A program made the translations under genes and the position numbers. The notes beneath the pieces were generated by a model. That model made no database searches. It saw only the letters and a list, made by a program, of their open reading frames with translations, and was not told where the DNA came from. From the NCBI GenBank assembly GCA_902479135.1, contig CABSNU010000002.1:93550-157549 (forward strand): 64,000 bases of DNA, written 5' to 3'. Of this stretch, positions 8,636-16,804 are shown in pieces (position 1 is the first letter of the stretch; each line of letters begins with the position of its first letter). The stretch is from an uncultured Collinsella sp. Lineage in GTDB: Bacteria; Actinomycetota; Coriobacteriia; Coriobacteriales; Coriobacteriaceae.

Positions 8636-10339
8636 ATGAGCAATCCCTTGAACCGCGCTTCGATGCGCGGGCAACTCACGTTGCGCGGCGTCGTCATCGG
8701 CGTCCTTGGCTGCGTGATCATCACGGCAAGCTCGGCCTACACCGCCCTCAAGATGGGCGCACTCCCCTGGCCGATCGTCTTCGCTGCCGTCATCTCGCTG
8801 TTCTTCCTTAAGCTCATGGGCAACGCCAGCCTCAACGAGGCAAACGTCACCCACACCATCATGTCCGCAGGCGCCATGGTCGCCGGCGGTCTGGCGTTTA
8901 CCATCCCGGGCGCCTGGATGCTGGGCTATGCCGACCAGATTAGCTGGCTCGACATGTTTATCGTGGCACTCGCCGGCACTATCCTGGGTCTGCTGGCCAC
9001 CGCGCTCATCCACCGTCACTTTATCGTGGACGCCGCGCTGGAGTTCCCCACCGGCAACGCCGCAGCTCAGACCTTGCGCGCAACCGAGGCTGGCGGCAAA
9101 ACCGGCAAGCAGCTCTTTGGTTCCATGGCCATCGCCGGCATCTATAGCGTGCTGCGCGACGCCCTGGGCGTGGTGCCCGGCATGCTCTGCACGCTCAATA
9201 TTCCCGGCGTGACCTTTGGCATCTACAACTCGCCCATGCTGCTCTCCGTCGGCTTCCTCGTGGGCTTCGCCCCGGTCGCCTTCTGGTTTGCCGGTGCCCT
9301 GCTAGGCAACTTTGGCATCATTGTGGGCTGCACCGCTGCCGGTCTGTTCGACGTTGTGACCGCGCAGGGCATCGTCAAGTCCTTGGGTATGGGCCTCATG
9401 ATGGGCTTTGGCGTCGCCGTCGTCCTCAAGGACATCCTGCCGCAGGTCGCCGGTATCGTCCGCGGCCTCGCCGCCGACAGCTCCACCGACACCGACGAGC
9501 AGTCGCTCATCTCGGGCTCCCTCAAGCTCGACGCCGGTATCATCGGCCTGGGCGCTGCCGCCATCGCCGTGATCATCGCCATCGTGCTTGACCTTGGCCC
9601 CGTTCCGGCCGTCATCGTGACGCTGTTCACCTTTGTCACCACCATCATGAGCGCGCAGAGCTGCGGCCAGACGGGCATCGACCCCATGGAGATCTTCGGC
9701 CTCATCGTCATGCTCATCGTGGCAGCCTTCGCACAGATCGCTCAGGTCAAACTGTTCTTTATCGCCGGCATCGTAGCCGTGGCGTGCGGCCTTGCGGGCG
9801 ACGTCATGAACGACTTTAAGGCCGGCGCCGTGCTGGTCACCAACCCGCGTGCGCAGTGGATCGGTCAAGCCATCGGCGGCATCGTGGGCGCCCTGGTCGC
9901 CGCCGCCGTCATGGTCGCGCTTGTCACCGCCTATGGTCCGGACGCCTTTGGTCCCGACAAGAGCTTTGTGGCCGCGCAGGCAAGTGTGGTCGCCACCATG
10001 GTCTCGGGCATCCCGAGCGTGCCGTGGTTCGTTGGCGGCTTTATCGCCGGCATCGTCATGTACTGGCTCGGCATTCCGGCCATGATGATCGGCCTGGGCG
10101 TGTACCTGCCGTTCTACATGTCACTCACGGCATTCCTGGGCTCCTGCGTCAAACTCGCCTACGACAAGTGGTCCGCCCACCGCGACGCCACCGCTGGTCT
10201 TTCTGACGAGGAAAGGGCCGCCAAGGATGCCGCCTTCCAGGAGCAGGGCCTGGTTGTCGCCAGCGGCCTGCTCGGCGGCGAGTCCATCGTCGGCGTTATC
10301 CTGGCGTTTGTCTCCGTGGGCTTAAGCCTGCTGGGATAA
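8636..10339 (+). CDS. OPT/YSL-family oligopeptide transporter
   Basis: A 567-residue polytopic protein with about 14 hydrophobic segments. Diagnostic features of the OPT superfamily are SSAYTALKMGALPWPIVFAA near the N-terminus, LEFPTGNAAAQTL at about 140, and QSCGQTGIDPMEIFGL near residue 340. Bacterial members are thought to import peptides or metal chelates by proton coupling. It is a single gene between a leader and a strong terminator, so it is probably controlled on its own. The substrate cannot be predicted from sequence. Confidence 0.92.
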   Translation: MSNPLNRASMRGQLTLRGVVIGVLGCVIITASSAYTALKMGALPWPIVFAAVISLFFLKLMGNASLNEANVTHTIMSAGAMVAGGLAFTIPGAWMLGYADQISWLDMFIVALAGTILGLLATALIHRHFIVDAALEFPTGNAAAQTLRATEAGGKTGKQLFGSMAIAGIYSVLRDALGVVPGMLCTLNIPGVTFGIYNSPMLLSVGFLVGFAPVAFWFAGALLGNFGIIVGCTAAGLFDVVTAQGIVKSLGMGLMMGFGVAVVLKDILPQVAGIVRGLAADSSTDTDEQSLISGSLKLDAGIIGLGAAAIAVIIAIVLDLGPVPAVIVTLFTFVTTIMSAQSCGQTGIDPMEIFGLIVMLIVAAFAQIAQVKLFFIAGIVAVACGLAGDVMNDFKAGAVLVTNPRAQWIGQAIGGIVGALVAAAVMVALVTAYGPDAFGPDKSFVAAQASVVATMVSGIPSVPWFVGGFIAGIVMYWLGIPAMMIGLGVYLPFYMSLTAFLGSCVKLAYDKWSAHRDATAGLSDEERAAKDAAFQEQGLVVASGLLGGESIVGVILAFVSVGLSLLG

Positions 10340-10380
10340 GCTGAGCAGCTGCTCGACAGCAACCATATTGCCTACGATTT

Positions 10381-10420
10381 GCCCGGTCGGTAGCTTTCGC
10401 GGCTACCGACCGGGCTTTTT
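10381..10420 (+). terminator. Strong terminator of the OPT transporter gene
   Basis: GCCCGGTCGGTAGC pairs with GCTACCGACCGGGC, followed by TTTTT. This is a canonical Rho-independent terminator. Confidence 0.92.
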
Positions 10421-10436
10421 GATGCCAACGCAAAGA

Positions 10437-10473
10437 AAGGCCGGCGCGCTGCGTTTAACAGCGCGCCGGCCTT
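10437..10473 (-). terminator. Strong terminator of the large surface-protein gene
   Basis: AAGGCCGGCGCGCTG pairs perfectly with CAGCGCGCCGGCCTT; on the minus strand it is followed by TTCTTTG. It faces the OPT terminator, separating two convergent genes. Confidence 0.85.
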
Positions 10474-10541
10474 ATCGGTTAAGCTATCGAAGCGTTCCTG
10501 CTATGAACCGAAGTTCGTTTGCAGAATCTACGCCCGAAACG

Positions 10542-13500
10542 CTACATCTGCTTGCGACGACGATCGCCCAGCGTCACGCCCGCAGCTACGAGCGTAATAC
10601 CGCCGATAACGAAGACCTCGCCCGCAAGCGCGGAGGTATCGCCCGTCTGAGCAAGTGCACCGTCCGTGGCCTTCTTCTTGGCGACAGGAGCCTTTGCGGC
10701 AGCCTGCGCAACCTGAGCCTTGGCCTGCGGCTCAGCCTTGGGATGATACTTGTCGTACTCAGCCTGAGCGGCAGCCAGGGCATCCTTGGCATCGCCAAGC
10801 TCGGCAAGCGCGGCGGCATAGGCGTCGTTGGCATCGGACAGTTTGGCATCGGCATCGCTCAGAGCAGCCTTGAGACCAGCGGCGGCATCGACGGCAGCCT
10901 TATAGCGAGCGTAGGCAGCGTTCAGCTTGACCAGCTTCTCGTTGCCCGTCGTGCCCGCGGCAAGGGATGCCTTATGGTCGACAGCCTCAAGATCGGCCTT
11001 GAGTGCCTCATCGCTGGCAAGCTCGGCCTTGGCCTTGACGATCTCGAAGTTCGCATCGACGACGGCTTCGTTGGCGGCCTCGAGCTGCTTCTGGGCATCG
11101 GCGACACCGGCGACGGCAGCGTCATAGGCGGCCTTGGCGTCGTCGACCGCCTTCTGGGCACCGGCGAAGCGCTCGAAGGCCTTGTTTGCGGTGGCAAGCT
11201 CGTCCTCGGCGGCCTTGGCCTTCGCCTGTGCGTCGGACAGGGTCTGCGTCTTGGCGGCAACTGCCTGCTTGGCGCCCGAAAGAGCGGTCGCGGCGTGCAC
11301 ATCTGCGGCCTGAGCCTTGTCAACGCCAGCCTGGGCAGTGTCGTCGGCCTTCTTTGCCTCGTCAAGCGAGCCCTGCTTATTCGCAAGGTCCGCCTGGGCG
11401 GCATCGCGCTTGGCAGCAAGGTCCTTGACCGAAGCCGTGGCGTTGTCATACGCCTCGTTGGCCTGATCGGACTTTACCTTGGCGGCGTCGCGGGCGCTGC
11501 GAGCCTTCGCCTTGTGAGCAGCGGCATCGGCTGCCTTCGTCTTGCTGTCAGCAAGCGTGGCGTTTGCCTTATCGAGAGCTGCCTGGGCAGTAGCGGCCTC
11601 GCTCTTGGCGGCGTCGAGCTTGGTCTTGGGCGTCTTGACGTCGATACCCTTGAGTTTGGCTTCGGCGGCGTCGTATGCCGTCTTCGCGGCGGCGGTGCCG
11701 GACTTGGCCTTCTCGTACTCGCCCTTGGCGGTGTTCATGTTCGCATCGGCTGCGGTGAAAGCGTCCTGGGCGGCATCCTGCCCGTTTACAGCTGCGAAGT
11801 AAGCTTCCCTTGTAGTTCCAAAGTTCTTCTGCGCCTCGGCAAGCTTGCCCTGGAGCTCCTTGAGCTGCGCCTTCTGCGCCTGCGTGCCGCCCGCATTGTA
11901 GGCGGAATCGATGTAGTCGTTGAGGAGCTTCTTGAACTCGGAGACAGTGAAATCAGCCTGCGTGTCATCATCGCTGTAATCGAAGATGGTTACCTCGGAA
12001 TCGGTATTCTTGCCGCTACCGGTCGCGATGCCGATGGCTCTCGTAGAGGCATCGATAATGTTGAGATAGTGCCCGCACTCGTGGTAGATGCTGTTGTAGT
12101 TCTGATAGATGTAATAGGACTCATATCGATATTTGCCGAGTTTGTCGCCATACTGCTCTACATACTTGTCGAAAATCTTCTTTTCCTGAGTATAGAGGCC
12201 GGTATAGGGCCAGCCGAGGGTATCCTCGGTCTCGCCGCCGGTATATGCGCCGCCTCCGCCAGCAAGGTTTTCACCGTTGTCGAAGTAGCAGTTCGAGTGT
12301 CCCCAGATGTTCGATGAATATGATGTATTAAGGGCGGCTGCCGCAGTCATACGGAGGCTGACGCTGAGCGCCGACTGACCGTTCGCCTTGCGGAGGTTGT
12401 TCTGGGTGTCGAGATATGTCAGGGCGTTGCGCATCTGCTCCAAGGAGAGCGGATTGGTGTCGCGAGACATATCCTGATCGACGTACTGGTCATACCAGTC
12501 GGCCTTGTCCTCAGCACCGGTCAGCATCGATACGGCATCCTGGGCGTTCTTTTTCTGTGTGGCGGTGAAATCGCTGCTGTTGCTGATGTAGGCCATAAAG
12601 CCGAGCATGCCCTTATTGATAACTTCCTGGTCAACGGTCATGTTGGACTTTAGGTCTGCAATCTGCTGCTCAAGAGCCTCAACCTGGGCATTAGCAGCGT
12701 CATAAGCCTTTTCCGCGGCGTTCGAAGCGGCGCAGGCCGCCTCCCACTCGCTGCGCTTCTGCTGACGGACCTCGACGAGTCGGTCGTACTCCGCCTTCTT
12801 GTCGGCTTCGGTCTGCTGGGCCTGCTCGTATGCCGACTTCGCGGCGTCGCGCTTGCTGACGGCGGCGTTGTACTCCTTGCTTACCGCATCATATGCAGAC
12901 TGGGCAGATGCCACAGCGGCGTTGGCGGCGTTGGCCTTCTCCTGCGCGGCAGCGACGGCAGCCTGGGCGGCCTGCAGATTTGTCTGTGCGGTGGCGTCGG
13001 CATCCGTCGCGGCATTGAGCTCCGCCTGCGCGGTCTTGAGCTCACCAGCAGCAGCTTTCTTGGCGGTCTCAAGCGCACTCAGGTCAACACCCGTACCCGA
13101 GACGGCAGCATCGAGCGCGGCCTGCGCCTGGTTGAACTTCTGCTGGGCATTATCGCGCGCGGTGGTTGCGGCTGCGAGAGCAGCGGCAGTCTCCTGCTTC
13201 TTGGCCTGGGCAGTCGTCAAAGCCGCCTCGGTATTCTGCTTTTCCTGCTGGGCGCTGGCCTCGGCAGCCTTGGCCTGGTCCAGATTGGCCTGTGCAGTAG
13301 TAACGGCCTTATTGGCGTCATCGAGCTTTGCCTGCGCGTCCTCGACGGCCTTCTTGGCGGCCTCGTACTCGTCCATACCCATGGCCTCGAGCTTGGCCTG
13401 GGCATCATCGAGGGCCTTCTTGGCCTCATCCTGCTTTGCCTTGGCGTCCTTGAGCGCCTGGGTCTTATCCTCGACACTCTTGTTGGCCTGTTCGAGCCGA

Positions 13501-13997
13501 TCGTTCAGGTCGCCCAGCTTCTTCTGCTGCTGCTCGGTCTTTTCGACGGCTGCCTTAAGCTCGTCGATCTTCTCCTGAAGCGCGGCTACCTCGGCCTCGT
13601 TCTGCTCGGCGGCGTTATCGGTCACGGCCTGCGAGGCCTGATTCTTTTGCTGCTGCGCCTGCTTTTGAGACTGGCCCGCCGCGTCGGCCTTCTTCTGGGC
13701 GGCATCGTAGGCGGCCTGAGCGTCCTTGAGCTGCTTTGCCGACTCCTCGGCCAGCTGGGCAGCCGTCTTTACGACCGCTTGGTTACCGGCGGCAACGGTA
13801 TTCTCTACAGAACTACCCCCCCCCTGAACAGAATCGCCGTTACCGGTTGACGGTGCGGCGATTGCCGCCAGCGGCGACATGAGCGGCTGAGCGATGAGGC
13901 CCGCCGTCAAAACGGTTGCGACGGCGCGGTTGGCAACGCCCTTGACGTTGACGGCCTTGGCCCGAGGCTCAAAGTGCTGTGGACTGTAGTTTGCCAT
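10542..13997 (-). CDS. Large coiled-coil surface protein with CAP-like domain and LAxTG anchor
   Basis: A 1,151-residue secreted protein. An N-terminal hydrophobic signal (about residues 20-48, ending AAIAA) is followed by Ala/Lys/Glu/Gln-rich coiled coil to about 450. A globular region (about 452-680) follows, with GENLAGG, a KIFDKYVEQYG segment and HECGHYLNII, as in CAP/SCP domains. A second coiled coil runs to about 1,105, ending in the sortase signal LAQTGD at 1,115, a hydrophobic stretch and RRRKQM. It is probably cell-wall anchored and rod-like. Nine consecutive G residues occur at codons 58-61. The start is ATG after AGGGAG. Confidence 0.85.
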   Translation of the reverse strand: MANYSPQHFEPRAKAVNVKGVANRAVATVLTAGLIAQPLMSPLAAIAAPSTGNGDSVQGGGSSVENTVAAGNQAVVKTAAQLAEESAKQLKDAQAAYDAAQKKADAAGQSQKQAQQQKNQASQAVTDNAAEQNEAEVAALQEKIDELKAAVEKTEQQQKKLGDLNDRLEQANKSVEDKTQALKDAKAKQDEAKKALDDAQAKLEAMGMDEYEAAKKAVEDAQAKLDDANKAVTTAQANLDQAKAAEASAQQEKQNTEAALTTAQAKKQETAAALAAATTARDNAQQKFNQAQAALDAAVSGTGVDLSALETAKKAAAGELKTAQAELNAATDADATAQTNLQAAQAAVAAAQEKANAANAAVASAQSAYDAVSKEYNAAVSKRDAAKSAYEQAQQTEADKKAEYDRLVEVRQQKRSEWEAACAASNAAEKAYDAANAQVEALEQQIADLKSNMTVDQEVINKGMLGFMAYISNSSDFTATQKKNAQDAVSMLTGAEDKADWYDQYVDQDMSRDTNPLSLEQMRNALTYLDTQNNLRKANGQSALSVSLRMTAAAALNTSYSSNIWGHSNCYFDNGENLAGGGGAYTGGETEDTLGWPYTGLYTQEKKIFDKYVEQYGDKLGKYRYESYYIYQNYNSIYHECGHYLNIIDASTRAIGIATGSGKNTDSEVTIFDYSDDDTQADFTVSEFKKLLNDYIDSAYNAGGTQAQKAQLKELQGKLAEAQKNFGTTREAYFAAVNGQDAAQDAFTAADANMNTAKGEYEKAKSGTAAAKTAYDAAEAKLKGIDVKTPKTKLDAAKSEAATAQAALDKANATLADSKTKAADAAAHKAKARSARDAAKVKSDQANEAYDNATASVKDLAAKRDAAQADLANKQGSLDEAKKADDTAQAGVDKAQAADVHAATALSGAKQAVAAKTQTLSDAQAKAKAAEDELATANKAFERFAGAQKAVDDAKAAYDAAVAGVADAQKQLEAANEAVVDANFEIVKAKAELASDEALKADLEAVDHKASLAAGTTGNEKLVKLNAAYARYKAAVDAAAGLKAALSDADAKLSDANDAYAAALAELGDAKDALAAAQAEYDKYHPKAEPQAKAQVAQAAAKAPVAKKKATDGALAQTGDTSALAGEVFVIGGITLVAAGVTLGDRRRKQM
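13816..13824 (-). repeat. G9 homopolymer inside the surface-protein reading frame
   Basis: Nine C on the plus strand (G9 on the coding strand) encode part of QGGGSS at residues 58-61, just after the signal peptide. A change of one base would shift the frame and end the protein early. Confidence 0.9.
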
Positions 13998-14304
13998 GGC
14001 TTTCTCCCTTTGACACGGATGTATCCATACGCTTCAAAATGTAGGAGCTGATTTTTGAATTCTGTTGCGCAACATTGGTCACCAGCGGATTTTTTGAAAT
14101 TCGCGCTCTCGTGCTTCACAATTTCGTCACATATGTAGGAGCTGGCGCATCATATTCTTGCGGAATCGAATTGAGCCTGTGATTTGCATTTGCTCCCGCG
14201 TCATCCGCCCTATCGGATTCCGCATCCAACAGACACCCCGCCCGCCACGGTGTAGAGTAAGGGCGACGGGCGGGATACGCGGCCCTTGCCAGAACGAGGT
14301 GGAC
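13998..14304. promoter_or_regulatory. Divergent intergenic region between the surface protein and DUF389 genes
   Basis: These 307 bases carry the start signals of two divergent genes. Visible features are an exact 12-base direct repeat ATGTAGGAGCTG at 14039-14050 and 14133-14144, and a CCCGCCCG/CGGGCGGG inverted repeat at 14237-14274 in the presumed leader of the DUF389 gene. No clear promoter boxes were identified. Confidence 0.5.
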
Positions 14305-15444
14305 ATGGAACTCGACAAACAACAGATCAAGCGACTGCGCGAGCGTCATCATCGTCGCCACGGCATCCGCCCTGCCCATAGTGAGGCTGCCGAGCAGGCT
14401 GGTCGCTTTTTAAAGCGCGCGTTCAACATTCGCGAGGGACGCGCGCCCTATCACGTGATCCGCAAGCGTTTTGTAAACGGAGCGCGTCTGACTGGCTCCC
14501 ACCTATGCATCCTCATCATCGCCATGCTCATCGCAAGCATCGGCCTCGATATCGACTCGGACATCGCCATCGTGGGCGCCATGCTCATCTGCCCGCTCAT
14601 GGGCTCGGTTCTTGCCATGGCATACGGCATTGCCACGCTCGACCGCGAGATTACCGTCGAAGCCATCGCCAGCCTTGCGCTGCAGATGGCCTTTTGCCTG
14701 GTCACGTCCACGTTGTACTTTAAGCTCTCGCCCCTTGGCACCACCACAGCTGCCATCATCGACAATTCGACGCCGACTGTGTGGGACCTTGCCGTCGCGC
14801 TCGCGGGCGGCTTTGCGGGCGGGCTGGGCAACTCGCGCGATCAGGAGCCTTCGACGCTCATTGCCGGCGTAGCCGTGGCGACCGCGCTCATGCCGCCCCT
14901 GTGCGCGGCGGGCTATGGCATCGCCATCGCAAGCGGGTCGCTGTTTCTCTCGGCGCTCTACGAGTTTGGCATCAACGTGGTCTTTATCGCGCTGGCTGCC
15001 GAAGCCGTGCTGCTTCTTTTGCGCGTGCCGCTCAAGCGCGACCTGAACGGCGACGGTATTGTGACCGCCGAGGAAAATGCCGAGGTCGACGAGCTGTCAC
15101 GCAAGGTGCGCCGCCGCATTATTGTGGGCACGGTGATCTTTGCCATCCCCTGCATCGTTATGACCGCGGGGTCTATTGGCTCGGCGCAGGCCGGCGTGCA
15201 GGACGGCTACGGCGTCACCGAGACCACGCGCGAGCTTGCGGCGGTGCTGCCAGGCTTTAAGGATTACACCGTCGCCGTCGAGACCTCGGCTACCGAAGGG
15301 AACGAGGAAGGCATGGTCGAGCGCGAGGTTGTCGCCCACGTAACGACAAGCGAGGCGCTCGGGGAGCACGACCGCCACGTCGCCCGCAAGCTCATCGACC
15401 TCAACGTGCCCGAGGTCGACCGCGTGGAGTTTGATGTGAAGTGA
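14305..15444 (+). CDS. DUF389 multi-pass membrane protein
   Basis: A 379-residue protein. The ATG at 14305 (MELDKQQ) follows GAGGTGG; the open frame continues further upstream without a ribosome site. A basic cytoplasmic N-terminus precedes about six membrane segments including GAMLICPLMGSVLAMAYGIA and GGFAGGLGNSRDQ, and AGVAVATALMPPLCAAGYG, which are typical of DUF389. A C-terminal extracytoplasmic or cytoplasmic domain of about 80 residues follows the last segment. The family has no settled function. It is monocistronic here. Confidence 0.9.
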   Translation: MELDKQQIKRLRERHHRRHGIRPAHSEAAEQAGRFLKRAFNIREGRAPYHVIRKRFVNGARLTGSHLCILIIAMLIASIGLDIDSDIAIVGAMLICPLMGSVLAMAYGIATLDREITVEAIASLALQMAFCLVTSTLYFKLSPLGTTTAAIIDNSTPTVWDLAVALAGGFAGGLGNSRDQEPSTLIAGVAVATALMPPLCAAGYGIAIASGSLFLSALYEFGINVVFIALAAEAVLLLLRVPLKRDLNGDGIVTAEENAEVDELSRKVRRRIIVGTVIFAIPCIVMTAGSIGSAQAGVQDGYGVTETTRELAAVLPGFKDYTVAVETSATEGNEEGMVEREVVAHVTTSEALGEHDRHVARKLIDLNVPEVDRVEFDVK

Positions 15445-15569
15445 TGCCGGCGCGGGATGAATGCTCGCACGGACGCAAGCTACGACGAGGCGCAGACGCG
15501 CTACGGACACGAGCAAATAGCGGGATGCAGCTCACACCCGCGCCCCGCTCGCTGATTTATTGCCGTGAA

Positions 15570-16019
15570 TCAGCTGTCCGCATCGACATCGCCAGACTCC
15601 ACTGTAAACGCCGGACCGGTACTCACCAGATAAAAACGGGTCACCCTGGTATCTCTAAATAGGTAGAGCAAGCCCTGATCGCGTCGGCGCGAAATATATG
15701 CCACGTGGACCGTACCAAATATTTCGCCGTTTTCATTCTTTAATACCAGAATGTTGGGGTCGTCCATACGCTCGAACTGTCCATCAACGCAGCCACCGCC
15801 CTTGCCGACCAACTGCCATCGATGGTTATCCTCTTCAAGAAAGGCCAGGGTTTCCAAACCTGCTTTGTCATCCCGATAGTAACCATCAATGGCAAAGCCT
15901 TCGGAAGCGCATTCCTGCATATAGGACGTTTCTCGGCTTATAGCAAACAGCCCTGTAGCGCCCAAGAGCACAGCTAGGCAGACCACTGCAAGGGCTATCG
16001 AAATAGCACGGCGACCCAT
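15570..16019 (-). CDS. Small membrane-anchored or secreted protein of unknown function
   Basis: A 149-residue protein with one N-terminal hydrophobic helix (about residues 5-26) and no lipobox, followed by a polar domain of about 120 residues containing two cysteines (in QECASEG and GGCVDG), which could form a disulfide. No known domain is recognised. No strong ribosome site precedes the ATG (GGCTGGG is the nearest). It lies beside an aryl-sulfotransferase remnant on the same strand, but no functional tie is evident. Confidence 0.6.
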   Translation of the reverse strand: MGRRAISIALAVVCLAVLLGATGLFAISRETSYMQECASEGFAIDGYYRDDKAGLETLAFLEEDNHRWQLVGKGGGCVDGQFERMDDPNILVLKNENGEIFGTVHVAYISRRRDQGLLYLFRDTRVTRFYLVSTGPAFTVESGDVDADS

Positions 16020-16087
16020 GTTAGCCCAGCCGATAGTTGCTTAACGGAGCGTGAAACATACCTGGAACCTCCGATATCAGGGGGAAC

Positions 16088-16107
16088 GTCGCCAGCAGGC
16101 TGGCGAC
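16088..16107. repeat. Perfect 8-bp inverted repeat between the small protein and the sulfotransferase remnant
   Basis: GTCGCCAG and CTGGCGAC with a 4-base loop. It has no T run, so a terminator role is uncertain. Confidence 0.5.
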
Positions 16108-16209
16108 AACTATATGTTTCTGACATCAAACCATATGGCTGCCACTCGCGGAGGGGGCATCGGCGAACGGCGTGTTTTCATACTCCATTGGTCAAACCTA
16201 AGCGCAGCG

Positions 16210-16677
16210 CTACAACTTGTACTTGTACACGCGATAGATGTACTTCTCGGCTTCCATCTCGTAGGTGGCGATGGGCAGTCCATAGCGATCGTACTCAGTA
16301 AAGGTCTTGGCCATGCCCGATGCCACGAGCATACTATCTGAATCGCCGACGCGCTGCGCACTGCTTACGTAGCCCGAGAACGGCGCCGCGATCTGGTCTT
16401 CGAGCTCGTAGGTGCGCGCCACCTCGTCCACCGTAAAGATGCGCCCAAACGAATGCGTGTCCTTGTTGCAGTCGGTCACCACCTCGGCGCCCAGCTGGCC
16501 CCAGTCGAACTTGGGATAGCTTTCGGCCGCACCAAAGTTGTTGTCGTGCAGCAGTACCTGGTAGCGACCGGTTGTTACCGTATCGTCGTTTGGCAGATAC
16601 GTCACACTGTGCTGGCCCGCGTTGAGCGAAAAATCGCCCTGGGCTTGCAGCAGCTTGTCCTCAAAGCCCGAGCCGGC
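16210..16677 (-). pseudogene. Remnant of an aryl-sulfate sulfotransferase gene (C-terminal part)
   Basis: The frame is open from a TAG at 16678-16680 to the stop at 16210. Its translation reads as the C-terminal third of ASST-type arylsulfotransferases: the block AGQHSVTYLPNDD, then a YQVLLHDNNFG segment, TYELEDQIAAPFSGYVSSAQ, and MAKTFTEYDRYGLPIATYE. Complete family members are about 450-600 residues with a signal and a beta-propeller, so roughly two thirds are missing. No start codon with a ribosome site is present; translation from an internal GTG is possible but unlikely to give a working enzyme. The match is from memory of the family. Confidence 0.7.
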
Positions 16678-16740
16678 CTAAAAATCGGGCAAGCCCACGG
16701 AAGGCTGTAGCAAGGTCATTTGCGCAACATATGTCCAGCA

Positions 16741-16777
16741 AAAACGGGTGGTAGCCGGTACGGCTACCACCCGTTTG
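16741..16777 (-). terminator. Terminator of the giant activase gene
   Basis: AACGGGTGGTAGCCG and its complement form a near-perfect hairpin, followed on the minus strand by TTTTT. It lies about 30 bases past the stop of the 1,593-residue gene. Confidence 0.9.
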
Positions 16778-16804
16778 TCCCATATCTAGACCATAGCAGA
16801 CCAG

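Noticed and set aside
10368..12317. Long plus-strand frame opposite the coiled-coil surface protein
   Set aside because: It starts within terminators of both neighbouring genes and reads as Leu/Gly/Arg-rich shadow of an Ala/Lys/Glu repeat protein.
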